A stretch of 64,000 bases of DNA, from positions 62,001-126,000 of the forward strand of contig JBAOID010000037.1 in assembly GCA_037045435.1 (NCBI GenBank), written 5' to 3'. Source of the stretch: CBDUEF01 sp018063485 (GTDB lineage: Bacteria; Pseudomonadota; Alphaproteobacteria; Rhodobacterales; Rhodobacteraceae). Positions 17,091-27,088 of the stretch are shown here, one piece after another. Position 1 is the stretch's first letter. Each line of letters starts with the position of its first letter. The notes beneath the pieces were generated by a model, which made no database searches, was not told the DNA's origin, and saw nothing but the letters and a program-made list of their open reading frames with translations. Position numbers and translations under genes: made by a program.

Positions 17091-19232
17091 ATGGCGGATA
17101 AAGTGGCAGATTGGGCAGCCCTGGCTTCAAAAGAGATGAAGGGCGGTTCTGCGGAAAGCCTCACCTGGCACACGCTGGAGGGCATTGCGGTCAAGCCGCT
17201 TTACACCGCTGCCGATGTGGAGGACTTGCCGCAAATGGGCGAAATGCCGGGGTTTGCCCCCTATACGCGCGGTGTCAAGGCCACGATGTATGCAGGCCGA
17301 CCTTGGACCATCCGGCAATATGCCGGGTTCTCAACTGCCGAGGCAAGCAATGCGTTTTATCGCAAGAACCTCGCCGCCGGGCAGCAGGGTGTTTCGGTGG
17401 CTTTTGATCTGGCAACGCATCGAGGCTATGATTCAGACCATCCGCGCGTGGTGGGCGATGTCGGCAAAGCGGGCGTGGCGATTGACTCGGTTGAGGACAT
17501 GAAGATCCTGTTCGACGGGATACCCTTGGAAAAGGTAAGCGTTTCCATGACGATGAACGGCGCAGTGATCCCGATTCTGGCCAGTTTCATCGTAGCGGGC
17601 GAAGAGCAGGGCGTGGATCGCAGCCTGCTGTCAGGGACCATTCAGAATGATATCCTGAAAGAGTTCATGGTGCGCAACACCTATGTCTACCCGCCCGAAC
17701 CCTCAATGCGGATCGTGGCCGATATCATCGAATACACCTCGGCCCATATGCCTAAGTTCAACTCGATTTCGATCTCCGGCTATCACATGCAGGAGGCCGG
17801 GGCCAATCTGGTGCAGGAACTGGCCTATACTCTGGCGGATGGCCGCGAATATGTGCGTATTGCGATTGCGCGCGGCATGGATGTGGATGATTTCGCGGGG
17901 CGGCTGTCGTTCTTCTTCGCCATCGGGATGAATTTCTTCATGGAGGCGGCGAAACTGCGGGCGGCGCGGATGCTGTGGCATCGGATCATGGCGGAGTTTG
18001 AGCCGAAAAAACCGGTCAGCTCGATGCTGCGCACCCATTGCCAGACCAGCGGAGTGTCGCTTGCAAGAGGCCGACCCCTATAACAACGTCATCCGCACCG
18101 CCTATGAGGCGATGTCGGCGGTTTTGGGTGGCACCCAGTCGTTGCACACCAATGCCCTGGATGAGGCGATTGCCTTGCCCACCGAGTTCTCGGCGCGGAT
18201 TGCGCGCAATACCCAGTTGATCTTGCAGGAGGAAACCGGCGTCACCCATGTGGTTGATCCGCTGGCCGGGTCTTACTACGTTGAAAGCCTGACGCATGAA
18301 TTGGCGGCTGAGGCGTGGAAGCTGATCGAAGAGGTCGAGGCGATGGGTGGCATGACCAAGGCTGTCGCCTCGGGGATGCCGAAATTGCGGATCGAGGAAT
18401 CGGCGGCGAAGCGGCAGGCGAGCGATTGATCGCGGTGATGAGGTGGTGGTTGGGGTCAACAAATACCGTCTCGCCACCGCAGGACCCGATCGACATTCTG
18501 GACATCGACAATGTGGCGGTGCGCGAGGCGCAGATTGTCAAGGCTGAACATGCACCACGGCAGGCCGCGATGAAGCGGCCTGTCAGGCCGGCACTGGATG
18601 CGGTGACACGCAGTCGCGCGGCCATGATGGCAATCTGCTGGACAGCAGCGATAGCAGCGGCGCGGGCGCGGGCCACGGTTGGGGAAATCAGCATGGCGAT
18701 GGAAAAGGTGTTTGGCCGGCATCGGGCAGAGGTGAAGACTCTGGCCGGCGTTTATGGCGCCGCCTATGAGGGCGACGCAGGCTTTGCCGCCATCCAGAAA
18801 GATGTCGAGGATTTCGCGGTGGAAGAGGGACGCAGACCCCGGATGCTGGTGGTCAAGATGGGGCAGGATGGCCATGACCGCGGTGCCAAGGTGATCGCCA
18901 CCGCCTTTGCTGATATCGGTTTTGATGTGGATGTGGGGCCGCTGTTTCAAACCCCGGAAGAGGCGGCACAGGATGCGATTGACAACGACGTGCATGTGAT
19001 CGGGATTTCCAGCCAAGCGGCGGGGCATAAAACGCTGGCCCCGAAACTGGTGCAGGCCCTGCGTGATGCCGGAGCGGGCGAGATTCTGGTGATCTGCGGC
19101 GGGGTTATTCCGCAGCAGGATTACCAGTTCCTGTACGATGCCGGGGTGAAGGCGATTTTCGGTCCGGGCACCAATATCCCTTCGGCTGCGGCCAAGGATA
19201 TCTTGAAACTGATCCGGGCAACGCGGGGCTAG
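17091..19232 (+). CDS. Methylmalonyl-CoA mutase, frame broken several times
   Basis: Adenosylcobalamin-dependent enzyme converting methylmalonyl-CoA to succinyl-CoA, the last step of the propionyl-CoA route begun by PccAB. About 710 residues in normal domain order: the substrate-binding barrel (YAGFSTAEASNAFYRKNLAAG, SVSMTMNGAVIP, GTIQNDILKEF) and the C-terminal B12-binding domain (MGQDGHDRGAKVIA, the His that ligates cobalt). Single extra bases occur near 18061, 18424 and 18480. The inter-domain linker at about 18540-18660 needs at least three further frame changes, while the B12 domain is clean. Start chosen at ATG 17091 behind GGAGG; ATG 17079 is an alternative. Sequence error is the simplest explanation, but the linker deserves resequencing. 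Confidence 0.88.
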
Positions 19233-19342
19233 AGCGCGTTGCGTCAAATTGAATTCACCTTGCAACCCGAACGCGTTTGCAGGCGCAATCGCTGCCTCGG
19301 GTTGCAAGGTGAATACATGTATCTGATTGAACGCAACGCGCT
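19233..19342 (+). repeat. Long palindromic repeat, copy B
   Basis: Outer arms AGCGCGTTGCGT and ACGCAACGCGCT; inner arms of 18 bp pair perfectly (ATTCACCTTGCAACCCGA at 19253-19270 with its complement at 19297-19314) around a 26-nt loop. It begins directly at the mutase stop codon and may act as a transcript end structure. It matches copy A (9721-9821) in inverted orientation. Confidence 0.85.
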
Positions 19343-19349
19343 AAAGGAC

Positions 19350-19379
19350 GAGGTGAATTCAATTTAACGCAACACTCTA
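19350..19379 (+). repeat. Half copy of the palindromic repeat
   Basis: GAGGTGAATTCAATTTAACG, then CAACACTCTA, resembles the terminal half of the full element (compare AGGTGAATTCAATTTGACGC on the reverse complement of copy B). It overlaps the stop codon of the next, leftward gene, so the element has been duplicated in part or decayed in place. Confidence 0.6.
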
Positions 19380-19730
19380 AAGCTCGAACTCGTCGCCTCT
19401 CAGACCCTCGAGTTTCAACTCCTCGGGGGTCTTGCGGCGGATGATGATATCGCCGTTTTCCAGCTTTTCTGGCGTGTGATAATTGCGGAGGTCATCCACC
19501 ATCGCCAGCAACTCGCGCAGCTTTGGCTCCACTTCGCCCAAGGCGGTGGTCATGTCTTTCAGCGTCGGTTCCATCTGGCCCATCAGGCCGCGAAACAGCA
19601 GTTTCGCGCCCTCTTGCATCAGGCTGACGCCCTCATCGACATCGGCGGCCGGAGGGGTTGCCTCGGTGCTCTGGGCGAAAGCGGCCAGGGGCGACAAGCA
19701 AAGCGCAATGGCAAAGATAGAGTGTTTCAT
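19377..19730 (-). CDS. Secreted hypothetical protein
   Basis: 117 residues. A clear signal peptide (MKHSIFAIALCLSPLAAFA, cleaved before QST) is followed by an acidic helical domain with a predicted amphipathic core (GAKLLFRGLMGQMEPTLKDM, LRELLAMVDDLRNYH) and the segment DIIIRRKTPEELKLE near the end. No catalytic motif is visible. Relatives in Rhodobacteraceae are sometimes named ATPases, which is not justified by anything here: no Walker motif exists. Probably periplasmic, function unknown. Its stop codon lies within the repeat half copy. Confidence 0.65.
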   Translation of the reverse strand: MKHSIFAIALCLSPLAAFAQSTEATPPAADVDEGVSLMQEGAKLLFRGLMGQMEPTLKDMTTALGEVEPKLRELLAMVDDLRNYHTPEKLENGDIIIRRKTPEELKLEGLRGDEFEL

Positions 19731-19761
19731 CTGATCATTATGCAGCAGAATCAGGTCAGGT

Positions 19762-20808
19762 TCAAATGAAGGGCAAATCCATCGTTACCGGGAAGTGGTC
19801 AGAGGCGGAAAGCAGCGCATCGCGCAACTCGGGCACGGCCATCACGCCCGGATCGTTGAACGGATGCCAGATCCGCCAATCGGGGGCGAGAGCGGCCAAA
19901 TCTGGCGATACCAGGATGAAATCCAACAAAGCCTCGAAATAGCGCTTTTTCGGCGCCAGCCAGAATCGCGCCGAGGTCGGGGTGACCCCCAGCCGTTTGG
20001 ACAGGGCCATATTGGCGTGTGGATCGCATAGCCGCCGATCGGCAGTGGCGGTGTGGCCCAGCACCACCTCAAGCCCGGAATGGCCAAACAGCTTTTCATA
20101 TTCATCAAGGCCGGGGCCGTCGTTGAAATCCCCCATCACCACAAGTTGTCCCGCCTCGGGCAAAATCCGGTCAATGCGGGCGCGCAGCCACAGACATTCG
20201 GCAAGCTGCTTGCGGCGATTTTCGATGGAGATGCGGTTGAATTCCTCGGGCGTGGTATGGCCGTGCGGCGCTTTGGATTTCGCATGAACCCCGATAATGC
20301 GCAGGTTCTGCCCCCCCGCGGTGGCGATTTTCAATTCCAGCGGAGGCTTTGAAAAGCGCACGATATCCTCTTGCCCATCGCCATCGAGATCAAGCCGAAG
20401 TGTGCTGTCAAAGCGGGGAGCTCCGGGGGCGCCGTGGCTTGGGGCTGGCTCGCCTTCGGGGTCATGTATCGCCGTCAGCTTGTCGGGATCATAGAGAAAT
20501 GCGATTTCCTGTTCGGTTTCCGAAGGGTAGCCGATTATTGCCTTGCGGGTGCGTAGCCCGAAATGCCGCGCAAAATTCTCCAGCGCGGTGACGGTCGAGC
20601 GGCGGATATTGGTGTCGGGGGCCTCGATGATCATCACCCCATCGGCATCAAGAGCGGTGAAAACGATGCCCAAAGCGCCCAATTGATCGGCACGGCTGAT
20701 CCTGAAGCGTGCCGATGGTTCCATATCGGCCAACATCCGGCCCCTGTCGTCAAAAAGCGCGTTGAACCATTCGACATTATAGCTGGCAAGGCGCAGGCGC
20801 TCCATCAC
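19762..20808 (-). CDS. Endonuclease/exonuclease/phosphatase family protein
   Basis: 348 residues with the EEP fold signature: SYNVEWFN near the start (Asn ligand), the acidic metal ligand in IIEAPD, RIIGVHAKSK, the catalytic MGDFND around residue 225, and a C-terminal SDHFPVTMD with the catalytic His. The fold hydrolyses phosphodiesters in nucleic acids, nucleotides or lipids with Mg2+; the substrate cannot be read off. No signal peptide, so cytoplasmic. Its start overlaps the stop of the TerB/DnaJ-like gene by 4 nt, indicating one leftward unit. Confidence 0.82.
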   Translation of the reverse strand: MMERLRLASYNVEWFNALFDDRGRMLADMEPSARFRISRADQLGALGIVFTALDADGVMIIEAPDTNIRRSTVTALENFARHFGLRTRKAIIGYPSETEQEIAFLYDPDKLTAIHDPEGEPAPSHGAPGAPRFDSTLRLDLDGDGQEDIVRFSKPPLELKIATAGGQNLRIIGVHAKSKAPHGHTTPEEFNRISIENRRKQLAECLWLRARIDRILPEAGQLVVMGDFNDGPGLDEYEKLFGHSGLEVVLGHTATADRRLCDPHANMALSKRLGVTPTSARFWLAPKKRYFEALLDFILVSPDLAALAPDWRIWHPFNDPGVMAVPELRDALLSASDHFPVTMDLPFI

Positions 20809-21518
20809 GCGGCCTGCCTTGCCTGAAGCTCGGCCCAGGCTGCATTGATGGCGATCAGCCGGCGATTGGCCAGTTGCACCGCTTCGGCGGGAACCCCGCG
20901 CGCGATCATCCGGTCAGGGTGGCTTTCCTTGACGGCAGCGCGCCATGCCGCACGGGCCTGTTCAAGGCTGGCATCGGCGGCAATGCCCAGCACATCATGT
21001 GGATCACGCGCTGCGCCTTCGACAAAGCGGGCGCGCATCAGGGTGAAACAGCGCCGATCCAGCCCGAAAATGCGCGCGACATCGGCAAGAAAGGCATCTT
21101 CGGCCGGGTGATAGCCGCCGTCGGCCATGGCGATGTGAAACAGGCCTTCCAGCAGATCAATCAACACATTGCGATCATCGGCACAAAGGGCGACGCCTTC
21201 TGTGTTGAACAGGGCCGCAGCCTTTCTGGCATAGGTCTGATAGCCTGCCACATCTTGTCGGGCGAGGTTGAACACGCGCGCAGCGTTTTTTTCTTCCTCG
21301 GGCGGGATGGTGAAAATCTGGCGAAAGGCGTAAACTTCATCTCGGGTCACAATGCCGTCGGCCTTGGCCATCTTCGCGCCCAAAGCGATCATCGCGATGG
21401 TGAAACCAACCGAGCGTTCAGGCGCGGGGGCGGTGCGCAGGCGATCGAAAACAGCCGTCAGCCCCTCGCCTGAGACAAGGGCGGCAAGGGCGTCGGATAT
21501 GCGCGACCAAAGTGACAT
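20805..21518 (-). CDS. TerB-like and DnaJ domain protein (DjlA-like)
   Basis: 237 residues. The N-terminal two thirds form a TerB-like helical domain (FTIAMIALGAKMAKADGIVTR, FHIAMADGGYHPAED, the paired acidic motifs of TerB). The C-terminal third is a J domain (DPHDVLGIAADASLEQARAAW) in which the diagnostic HPD tripeptide is present (ESHPDRM), so Hsp70 stimulation is possible. Unlike E. coli DjlA there is no membrane anchor. Start taken at MSLWSRI (21518), seven codons inside the longest frame. Coupled by overlap to the EEP-family gene downstream. Confidence 0.78.
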   Translation of the reverse strand: MSLWSRISDALAALVSGEGLTAVFDRLRTAPAPERSVGFTIAMIALGAKMAKADGIVTRDEVYAFRQIFTIPPEEEKNAARVFNLARQDVAGYQTYARKAAALFNTEGVALCADDRNVLIDLLEGLFHIAMADGGYHPAEDAFLADVARIFGLDRRCFTLMRARFVEGAARDPHDVLGIAADASLEQARAAWRAAVKESHPDRMIARGVPAEAVQLANRRLIAINAAWAELQARQAA

Positions 21519-21549
21519 TCGCCCAGCATATAGCGGCAAGGGCGGCTTG

Positions 21550-22038
21550 TCAGGTGAGGAATTTCTGCATCAGCACAAGGTCGATAAAGCGCCCGAATTT
21601 GCGGCCGGCTTCGGGGATCGTGGCAATTTCACGATAGCCGATTTCGGCATGAAAGGCACGGGCGGCGGTGTTTTCGGCGCTGATACCGCCGATCATCTGA
21701 TGCGCCCCTGCCGCTTTGGCATGGGCCTCAATCGCGGTCATGAGAGCGCGGCCGATGCCTTTGCCGTGGCTGGCACGCGCAAGGATGATGGTGTGTTCCA
21801 TGCAACTTGAATAGCCAGAACCTGCACGAAACTGGCTATAGGTCACAAATCCTTGCAGGGCCTGATTGTCACAGCATAGCAGGACGGCATGGCCAGAGGC
21901 CTGCCTCGTTTCGATCATGTGCTCGATATCTTGAGTGGATTTTTCAACCGGGTTGAAGGTGACGATACTGTCCCGAATCCATGGGTTCCAGATTTGGGCG
22001 ATGGCTTTGGCGTCCTGAACGGTCGCTGCGCGGATCAT
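21550..22038 (-). CDS. GNAT-family N-acetyltransferase (phosphinothricin acetyltransferase-like)
   Basis: 162 residues. GNAT features: N-terminal MIRAATVQDAKAIAQIWN, the acetyl-CoA loop ASHGKGIGRALM (R/Q-x-x-G-x-G/A pattern) and the terminal strand YREIATIPEAGRKFGRFIDL, which with NPWIRDSIVTFNP resembles the phosphinothricin/methionine sulfoximine acetyltransferase branch. The usual substrate in that branch is a small amino-acid analogue, but this is family inference. ATG overlaps the stop of the glyoxalase-like gene by 4 nt, so the two are translationally coupled. Confidence 0.82.
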   Translation of the reverse strand: MIRAATVQDAKAIAQIWNPWIRDSIVTFNPVEKSTQDIEHMIETRQASGHAVLLCCDNQALQGFVTYSQFRAGSGYSSCMEHTIILARASHGKGIGRALMTAIEAHAKAAGAHQMIGGISAENTAARAFHAEIGYREIATIPEAGRKFGRFIDLVLMQKFLT

Positions 22039-22649
22039 CGCAGGGTTCGCGGTCCGTTGGGGGTGGAGAAATGCGCCGAGATAGACTTGGCCGGGCCATG
22101 GTGGAACGTAACACGCGGATCGGAAAACAGGGGCGCCATAAGAGCTTGCAGTGTATCGGCCTTGGGGTGAGAGATAATCAACTCTGTCAGCCGGATGCCG
22201 CTTTCGGGCAAGGCCGCAGCCGGGTGCAGACTGCCTTCCCATTGGATCAGGGCCGGGAAAGCGTTGTCGAACGGCAACTTGCCATCGGCGGGCACTGCCA
22301 TTTGCCAACGGTAATCCCCCCGCTGCAAAGCCACGGGTTTTCCGGTGCCTTCAGGGCACTTGGTTAGATCAGAGTCTAGATTTTCCGAACTTAAAATCCA
22401 GTTTGTCAGGTGAGGACCTCCCGAAAAATTGTCTAAATCGAACCATCTGGGCCATTTTGGACGTTCGGCGTCCGGGTCAATTGCAATCACTTCAAGGTAA
22501 AGATCCCCCATCCCCAACAGCCGGTTATGGGTGGCCATATGCGGGTGCTGGCCGCCACCGGCCATGGTTACGCCCAAAGTGTGTTCGACAAAGGCCACTC
22601 CATGGGCCAAAGTGTCGGCAGCGATCGCGATGTGGTCAAGGTGCAGCAT
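22035..22649 (-). CDS. Glyoxalase-like domain (VOC superfamily) protein
   Basis: 204 residues, with an N-terminal metal-site strand (MLHLDHIAIAADTL) and the pattern MGGGxHPxxATHNRLL-like segment followed by YLEVIAIDP, characteristic of the Glyoxalase_3/PF13468 type. Function of this branch is unknown. Start at 22649 shares its A with the ppx stop codon (TGATG), showing operon coupling ppx, this gene, then the acetyltransferase. The region beyond the start in the longest frame is antisense to ppx and was excluded. Confidence 0.78.
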   Translation of the reverse strand: MLHLDHIAIAADTLAHGVAFVEHTLGVTMAGGGQHPHMATHNRLLGMGDLYLEVIAIDPDAERPKWPRWFDLDNFSGGPHLTNWILSSENLDSDLTKCPEGTGKPVALQRGDYRWQMAVPADGKLPFDNAFPALIQWEGSLHPAAALPESGIRLTELIISHPKADTLQALMAPLFSDPRVTFHHGPAKSISAHFSTPNGPRTLR

Positions 22650-24187
22650 CAGGTGGGCTCCAATATGGAAACGGTGGCGCGCATGGCGCTGGCAAGGGCC
22701 GCAAGGCGGGCTTGTGCCACCTCGCCATAGAGCCCGCGACCATCCTCGGTCAGGGCCAGTTCCAGAACCCGTTTGCGGGCGTTCCAAGACAATTTGCCTG
22801 CATGAGCGGGATCACCGACGGCAAACATCGCACCGAACCGCATGGCCTTGCCCAGCACTTCGGCGCTGCGCAGATCTTCATCTGACAGCAGGCGAAACAT
22901 CGGCTCCAACCGTGATCCGGTATGGGTATTCTTGTAGCGATACAGCAGGGCAAGCCCCAAAAAAACCCGTCCGGGATGATCAAGGCCACCCAGATTGGCG
23001 CGGGTGGCATTGTCGAAACAGGCCTCGGCGCGGAAATCGGGATGCGCGCGCCAGGTGGTGTCGTGCAAAAGGCAGGCTGCGCGGATCAGGCGCAGGCGTT
23101 CGGCACTGGCATCCTTGAACAAGGGTTCCAGAAACTCGAACAGCTTCTTGCCGAATCCCGGGATGCGCGACGAGGTTTTCTCGGCCATCCGCGAAGCCTC
23201 GATCAGCGGATCACGGGCGCGCAGACGGTCGGGCATCTGTTCATAAAGCAGGCCCTCGCGGATGCCATAGGCCGAAACGTCGATCTCGGAGGGTTTGAAC
23301 ACGCGAATGATTTCGCGCAGCACTTCACAGGCCAACGGAACCAGTTCCATCCGTTCGGCAGAGGTGCCGGTGCGGGCGCGCAAAATCGCCATATCCGAGT
23401 CGGCGATCCAATCCAGCGTGTCAATCAAGCCCTTGGGGCGCATACGATATTCGTGCAAGACGGTTAGCGGATAATTGCGTCGCTCCATGTCCAGACGGCC
23501 AATCACACGCCAGGAGCCGCCCACCAGATAAATGCGCTCGCCTTCGGATTTCAGCGTGGTCTGGCATTTTTTCAAAACCCGGTCGATCAGGGCCTGACGT
23601 TTCCTTGCGCCGCCCTGCACCTGTTGCAGCCGGAAGGGGCCAAGCTGAGTGGACACCCGCGCACCCACCTTGCCGCCGCCAATGCGCGCCAGTTCCATCG
23701 AGTTGCCGCCGATGTCACAGACAATGCCCTTGGCCTCTGGCCAGCCCAACAGCACGCCCTGCGCTGAAAGCCGCGCCTCTTCCTCACCCTCGACAACCCA
23801 CAGCTTCAACCCGGTCTCGGCCAAAACCAGCGCCTGAAATTCGGTGCCGTCGCGGGCCTCACGCACCGCAGCGGTGGCAACTATGATCAGGGATTCAATG
23901 CCCATCCCCTTGGCCAGCAATGAAAACCGCTTCAGCGCTGCCAGAGCGCGCCTGCGCCCCTGCGGATCAAGAACGCCGGTTTCCGCCAGACCCTTGCCCA
24001 GGCCGCACATGATCTTTTCGTTGTAGAAATAGGCGGGGGATCGTGCAGCCCCATCAAACACCACCATCCGCACCGAGTTTGATCCGACATCAACCACCCC
24101 CACGCGCGACAGCGCACGGGCGGAGGGATCATCAAACAGCGGGCGGCCAAAGGGCAAGTGGTCGTCGTCGGAATCAGTCTCGGACAT
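22649..24187 (-). CDS. ppx: Exopolyphosphatase, Ppx/GppA family
   Basis: 512 residues. It hydrolyses terminal phosphate from inorganic polyphosphate or pppGpp. Actin-like ATPase fold motifs are seen: phosphate-1 VVDVGSNSVRMVVFD (about residues 30-45), IVATAAVREARDG, EGEEEARLS, and phosphate-2 CDIGGNSMEL (about 155-165). The C-terminal half carries an HD-type helical region (ACLLHDTTWRAHPDFR). ATG 24187 lies 11 nt after the ppk1 stop, so the pair forms the usual ppk-ppx operon, synthesis and breakdown of polyphosphate together. The longer frame upstream is a shadow of ppk1. Confidence 0.92.
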   Translation of the reverse strand: MSETDSDDDHLPFGRPLFDDPSARALSRVGVVDVGSNSVRMVVFDGAARSPAYFYNEKIMCGLGKGLAETGVLDPQGRRRALAALKRFSLLAKGMGIESLIIVATAAVREARDGTEFQALVLAETGLKLWVVEGEEEARLSAQGVLLGWPEAKGIVCDIGGNSMELARIGGGKVGARVSTQLGPFRLQQVQGGARKRQALIDRVLKKCQTTLKSEGERIYLVGGSWRVIGRLDMERRNYPLTVLHEYRMRPKGLIDTLDWIADSDMAILRARTGTSAERMELVPLACEVLREIIRVFKPSEIDVSAYGIREGLLYEQMPDRLRARDPLIEASRMAEKTSSRIPGFGKKLFEFLEPLFKDASAERLRLIRAACLLHDTTWRAHPDFRAEACFDNATRANLGGLDHPGRVFLGLALLYRYKNTHTGSRLEPMFRLLSDEDLRSAEVLGKAMRFGAMFAVGDPAHAGKLSWNARKRVLELALTEDGRGLYGEVAQARLAALASAMRATVSILEPT

Positions 24188-24198
24188 GCAAACCTGTT

Positions 24199-26363
24199 TT
24201 ATGCGAGTTTCGGGACATCCTTTGCCCCCGCAGTTCCCCGGCCCGAAAGCGAGGGATTCTCCATAAAGAAACGGTGGCAGTTGAATGCGTCCCTGTCCAC
24301 TGCCGAAAGGTCGCGCACATAGCTGCCATCGGGGCGCAACACCCAGCTTTGGGCGGTATCGGCAAGGTTGGCGGCCATGATCTGGTTGACGATCTGCGCC
24401 TTGACGGTCGGGTTGTTGATCTCGACCATGGTTTCTACGCGGCGGCTGAGGTTGCGGCCCATCCAATCGGCAGATGAGATGAACACCCGCGCCTTTTGTG
24501 ACGGCAGCCCATGGCCTGATCCGAAGCACATGATGCGTGAATGTTCCAAAAACCGCCCGACGATGGATTTAACACGGATATTCTCCGACAGCCCCAGCCA
24601 CGCCGGGGCGCAACCCACAGATGCCACGCACCACAAGGTTTATCTTCACCCCCGCCTGACTGGCGGCATAGAGGGCGTCGATCACTTCGGGCTCGATCAT
24701 GCTGTTGACCTTGGCCCAGATTTCGGCAGGCCGTCCGGCGCGGGCATGATCAGCCTCGGCAGCGATCAGCTCCAGCAGGCGGGGTTTCAGGCTGATCGGG
24801 GAAATCGCCAGATTTTCAAGGCCTTTGGGTTGCACATAGCCCGAAAGGTAGTTGAACACTTTGGTTGCATCGCGCCCAAGTGCCGGATCACAGGTGAAAA
24901 ACGAAAGATCGGTGTAAATCCGTGCGGTGATCGGGTGATAATTGCCGGTGCCGTAATGGGTATAGGTGACAAGGTGTTCGCCTTCGCGGCGCACCACGGT
25001 CGAGATCTTTGCATGGGTTTTATAGTGGATAAAGCCGTAAACCACATGCGCGCCGGCGCGTTCAAGGCGGCGCGATTGGCGGATATTGGCGGCCTCGTCA
25101 AAACGGGCCTTCAACTCGACAAGGGCCGTCACCGATTTTCCCGCCTCAGCCGCCTCACAGAGCGCCGAGACGATCGGGCTGTCCCATGAGGTGCGGTAAA
25201 GCGTTTGCTTGATTGCCAGAACATTCGGATCGCGCGCCGCCTGTTCCAGAAACCGGATCACCATATCAAAGGTTTCATAGGGGTGATGCAGCAACATGTC
25301 CTTTTGCTTGATCGCCGCGAATACATTGCCTTCGTTGTCTTGCACCCGCTCGGGCACGCGCGGGGTGAAGGGTGGCCACAACAGATCGGGGCGTGACGAC
25401 AGCACCAACTCTTTCAGGTCGGCCACGCCCAACAGGCCCTTGACCTCGACCGCTTCATCTTCGGTGACGCCCAGTTCCGCCATCACGACGCCGCGCAATT
25501 CGGCAGAGGCCCCCGGTGTCAGCGTCAGGCGGATCACCTCGCCACGGCGGCGGCGCTTGAGGGCGGTTTCAAATTCGCGCACAAGGTCTTCGGCCTCATC
25601 TTCGACCTCAAGGTCGCTATCGCGCAGCACGCGAAAGGCGCAATGGCCGCGATCCGTATAGCCGGGAAACAGCATATCAAGGTGCAGCAGCAGCAATTCT
25701 TCCAGCGGCAGAAAGCGGTTTTCGCCGGATTTGCCGGGCAGGGGAACAAAGCGCGCAATCTGCTGCGGAATTGGCAATAGCGCCTGCAAGGTGCGGTGAT
25801 CGGTTTCGCGCTCCAGTTCCAGCGCAAGACAAAAGCCGGTGTTGGGGATGAAGGGGAAAGGGTGCGCCGGATCAATTGCCAACGGCGACAGCACCGGAAA
25901 CACCTCGTTCAGAAAGTGCGCCTTCAAGGAACTTATGATCGCGCGCGGTGAGCTTCGAGCGGGTGAGCAGGGTGATCCCTTCGCCCTCCATCTCGCGGCG
26001 CAGCTTGATGAACACCGACTGTTGCGCCTGCATCAGGTGGCGGGCATCGGCGTGGATCAACTCCAACTGTTCGGCCGGGGTGCGGCCATCTTCGGACAGC
26101 ATCGCATTGCCGCTGCGCACCAATGCGCGCAGACCCGCCACGCGGACGGTGTAGAATTCATCAAGATTGGTGGCCGAGATCGAAACGAAGCGCAGGCGTT
26201 CCAGCAGCGGCACAGTGGGATTTGACGCCTCTTCCACCACCCGCCAGTTGAACGCCAGCCATGACAGCTCGCGGTTGAAAAACCGGCGCGCTCCGGTGGT
26301 TTCCAGCGCGGATAGCCGGGTCGGGGCGGGAAGCGGGGCCTTGAGAAAATCGGAATCGGGCAT
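24199..26363 (-). CDS. ppk1: Polyphosphate kinase 1, frame broken twice
   Basis: Makes polyphosphate from ATP. About 720 residues are recovered from three frames. The N-terminal part (RRFFNRELSWLAFNWRVVEE, SATNLDEFYTVRVAGL) meets the middle at about 25926, where CCTTGAAG carries one extra T. The middle holds HPYETFDMVIRFLEQA, NVLAIKQTLYRTS, the catalytic His region GFIHYKTHAKIS, and TYTHYGTGNYH. The C-terminal part (LEHSRIMCFGSG, FISSADWMGRNL) follows an extra G in a GGGG run near 24593. With all motifs in order and a clean ppx just downstream, these look like sequence errors rather than a dead gene. Confidence 0.9.
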
Positions 26364-26410
26364 GGTGCTGCACTATGGCCTTGGATGTGTAACGCTTGGA
26401 TGACAGGCAA

Positions 26411-27088
26411 TCATGTTGTGGCCGCCGGGTCCAGCAGTTCGGCGGCAAGGGCGCGGGTGATCGGGCGGCTTTGGGCCAGGGCGCGGGCATCCAGCGCCGC
26501 CACCAGATCACGCGCGGCGGCAATCGAGCGAAACATCCGCGGGATCAGATAGGGGATCAGGTTCGGCGGCGGGGTGATTTGGCGGTCAGCGAACAATTTG
26601 GTCAGCACCGCCGCCAACAAGGCATCATCGGGGGCCTCAAGCCGCGTCAGGGCTGCCGATTGCATCCGGCTCAGCAGATCGGCCAGACCCAGCCCCCAAT
26701 CGCGCGGGGCCGTGGCCGCCGTCAGCATCAGGCGGCCCTGCGGCAGCACAAGGTTGTGCAGGTGAAACAGTGCCGTCTCCAGCGCCGGGTGGCCCGCGAC
26801 CAAATGGGCATTTTCCACGCAAACCGCGCCAAACCGCGCCAGTTCCGGCAGATCGGTTCCGGCCAATGCGGTGCTTTCGATCCGCTCGGCCCCCGTCATG
26901 GCGCACCAGATATGCGCCAGATGGGTCTTGCCCGCGCCGGTTGGTCCTACGATCAGCATCTTGCCACCCGGCCAATGCTGCCAATTGGTCACGGCAGCCA
27001 GGGCTGCGGCATTGGCGGGCGAGGGGTGGAAAGCTGCCGCCGAGAACGCCTCGGTTGCAGGCAGATCAAAGGCCAGTTGCCGGGTCAT
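26411..27088 (-). CDS. hdaA: DnaA-related regulatory ATPase HdaA/Hda
   Basis: 225 residues resembling the AAA+ part of DnaA without the N-terminal helicase-loading and C-terminal DNA-binding domains, as in Hda. Begins RQLAFDLPATEAF, an N-terminal clamp-binding-like motif (QLAFDLP), then Walker A GPTGAGKTH, and a Walker B-like CVENAHL where Hda proteins often deviate. Hda with the DNA clamp promotes hydrolysis of DnaA-ATP after initiation. The gene is coupled by a 4-nt overlap to the AI-2E-family permease and precedes ppk1, a synteny common in Rhodobacterales. Confidence 0.85.
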   Translation of the reverse strand: MTRQLAFDLPATEAFSAAAFHPSPANAAALAAVTNWQHWPGGKMLIVGPTGAGKTHLAHIWCAMTGAERIESTALAGTDLPELARFGAVCVENAHLVAGHPALETALFHLHNLVLPQGRLMLTAATAPRDWGLGLADLLSRMQSAALTRLEAPDDALLAAVLTKLFADRQITPPPNLIPYLIPRMFRSIAAARDLVAALDARALAQSRPITRALAAELLDPAATT

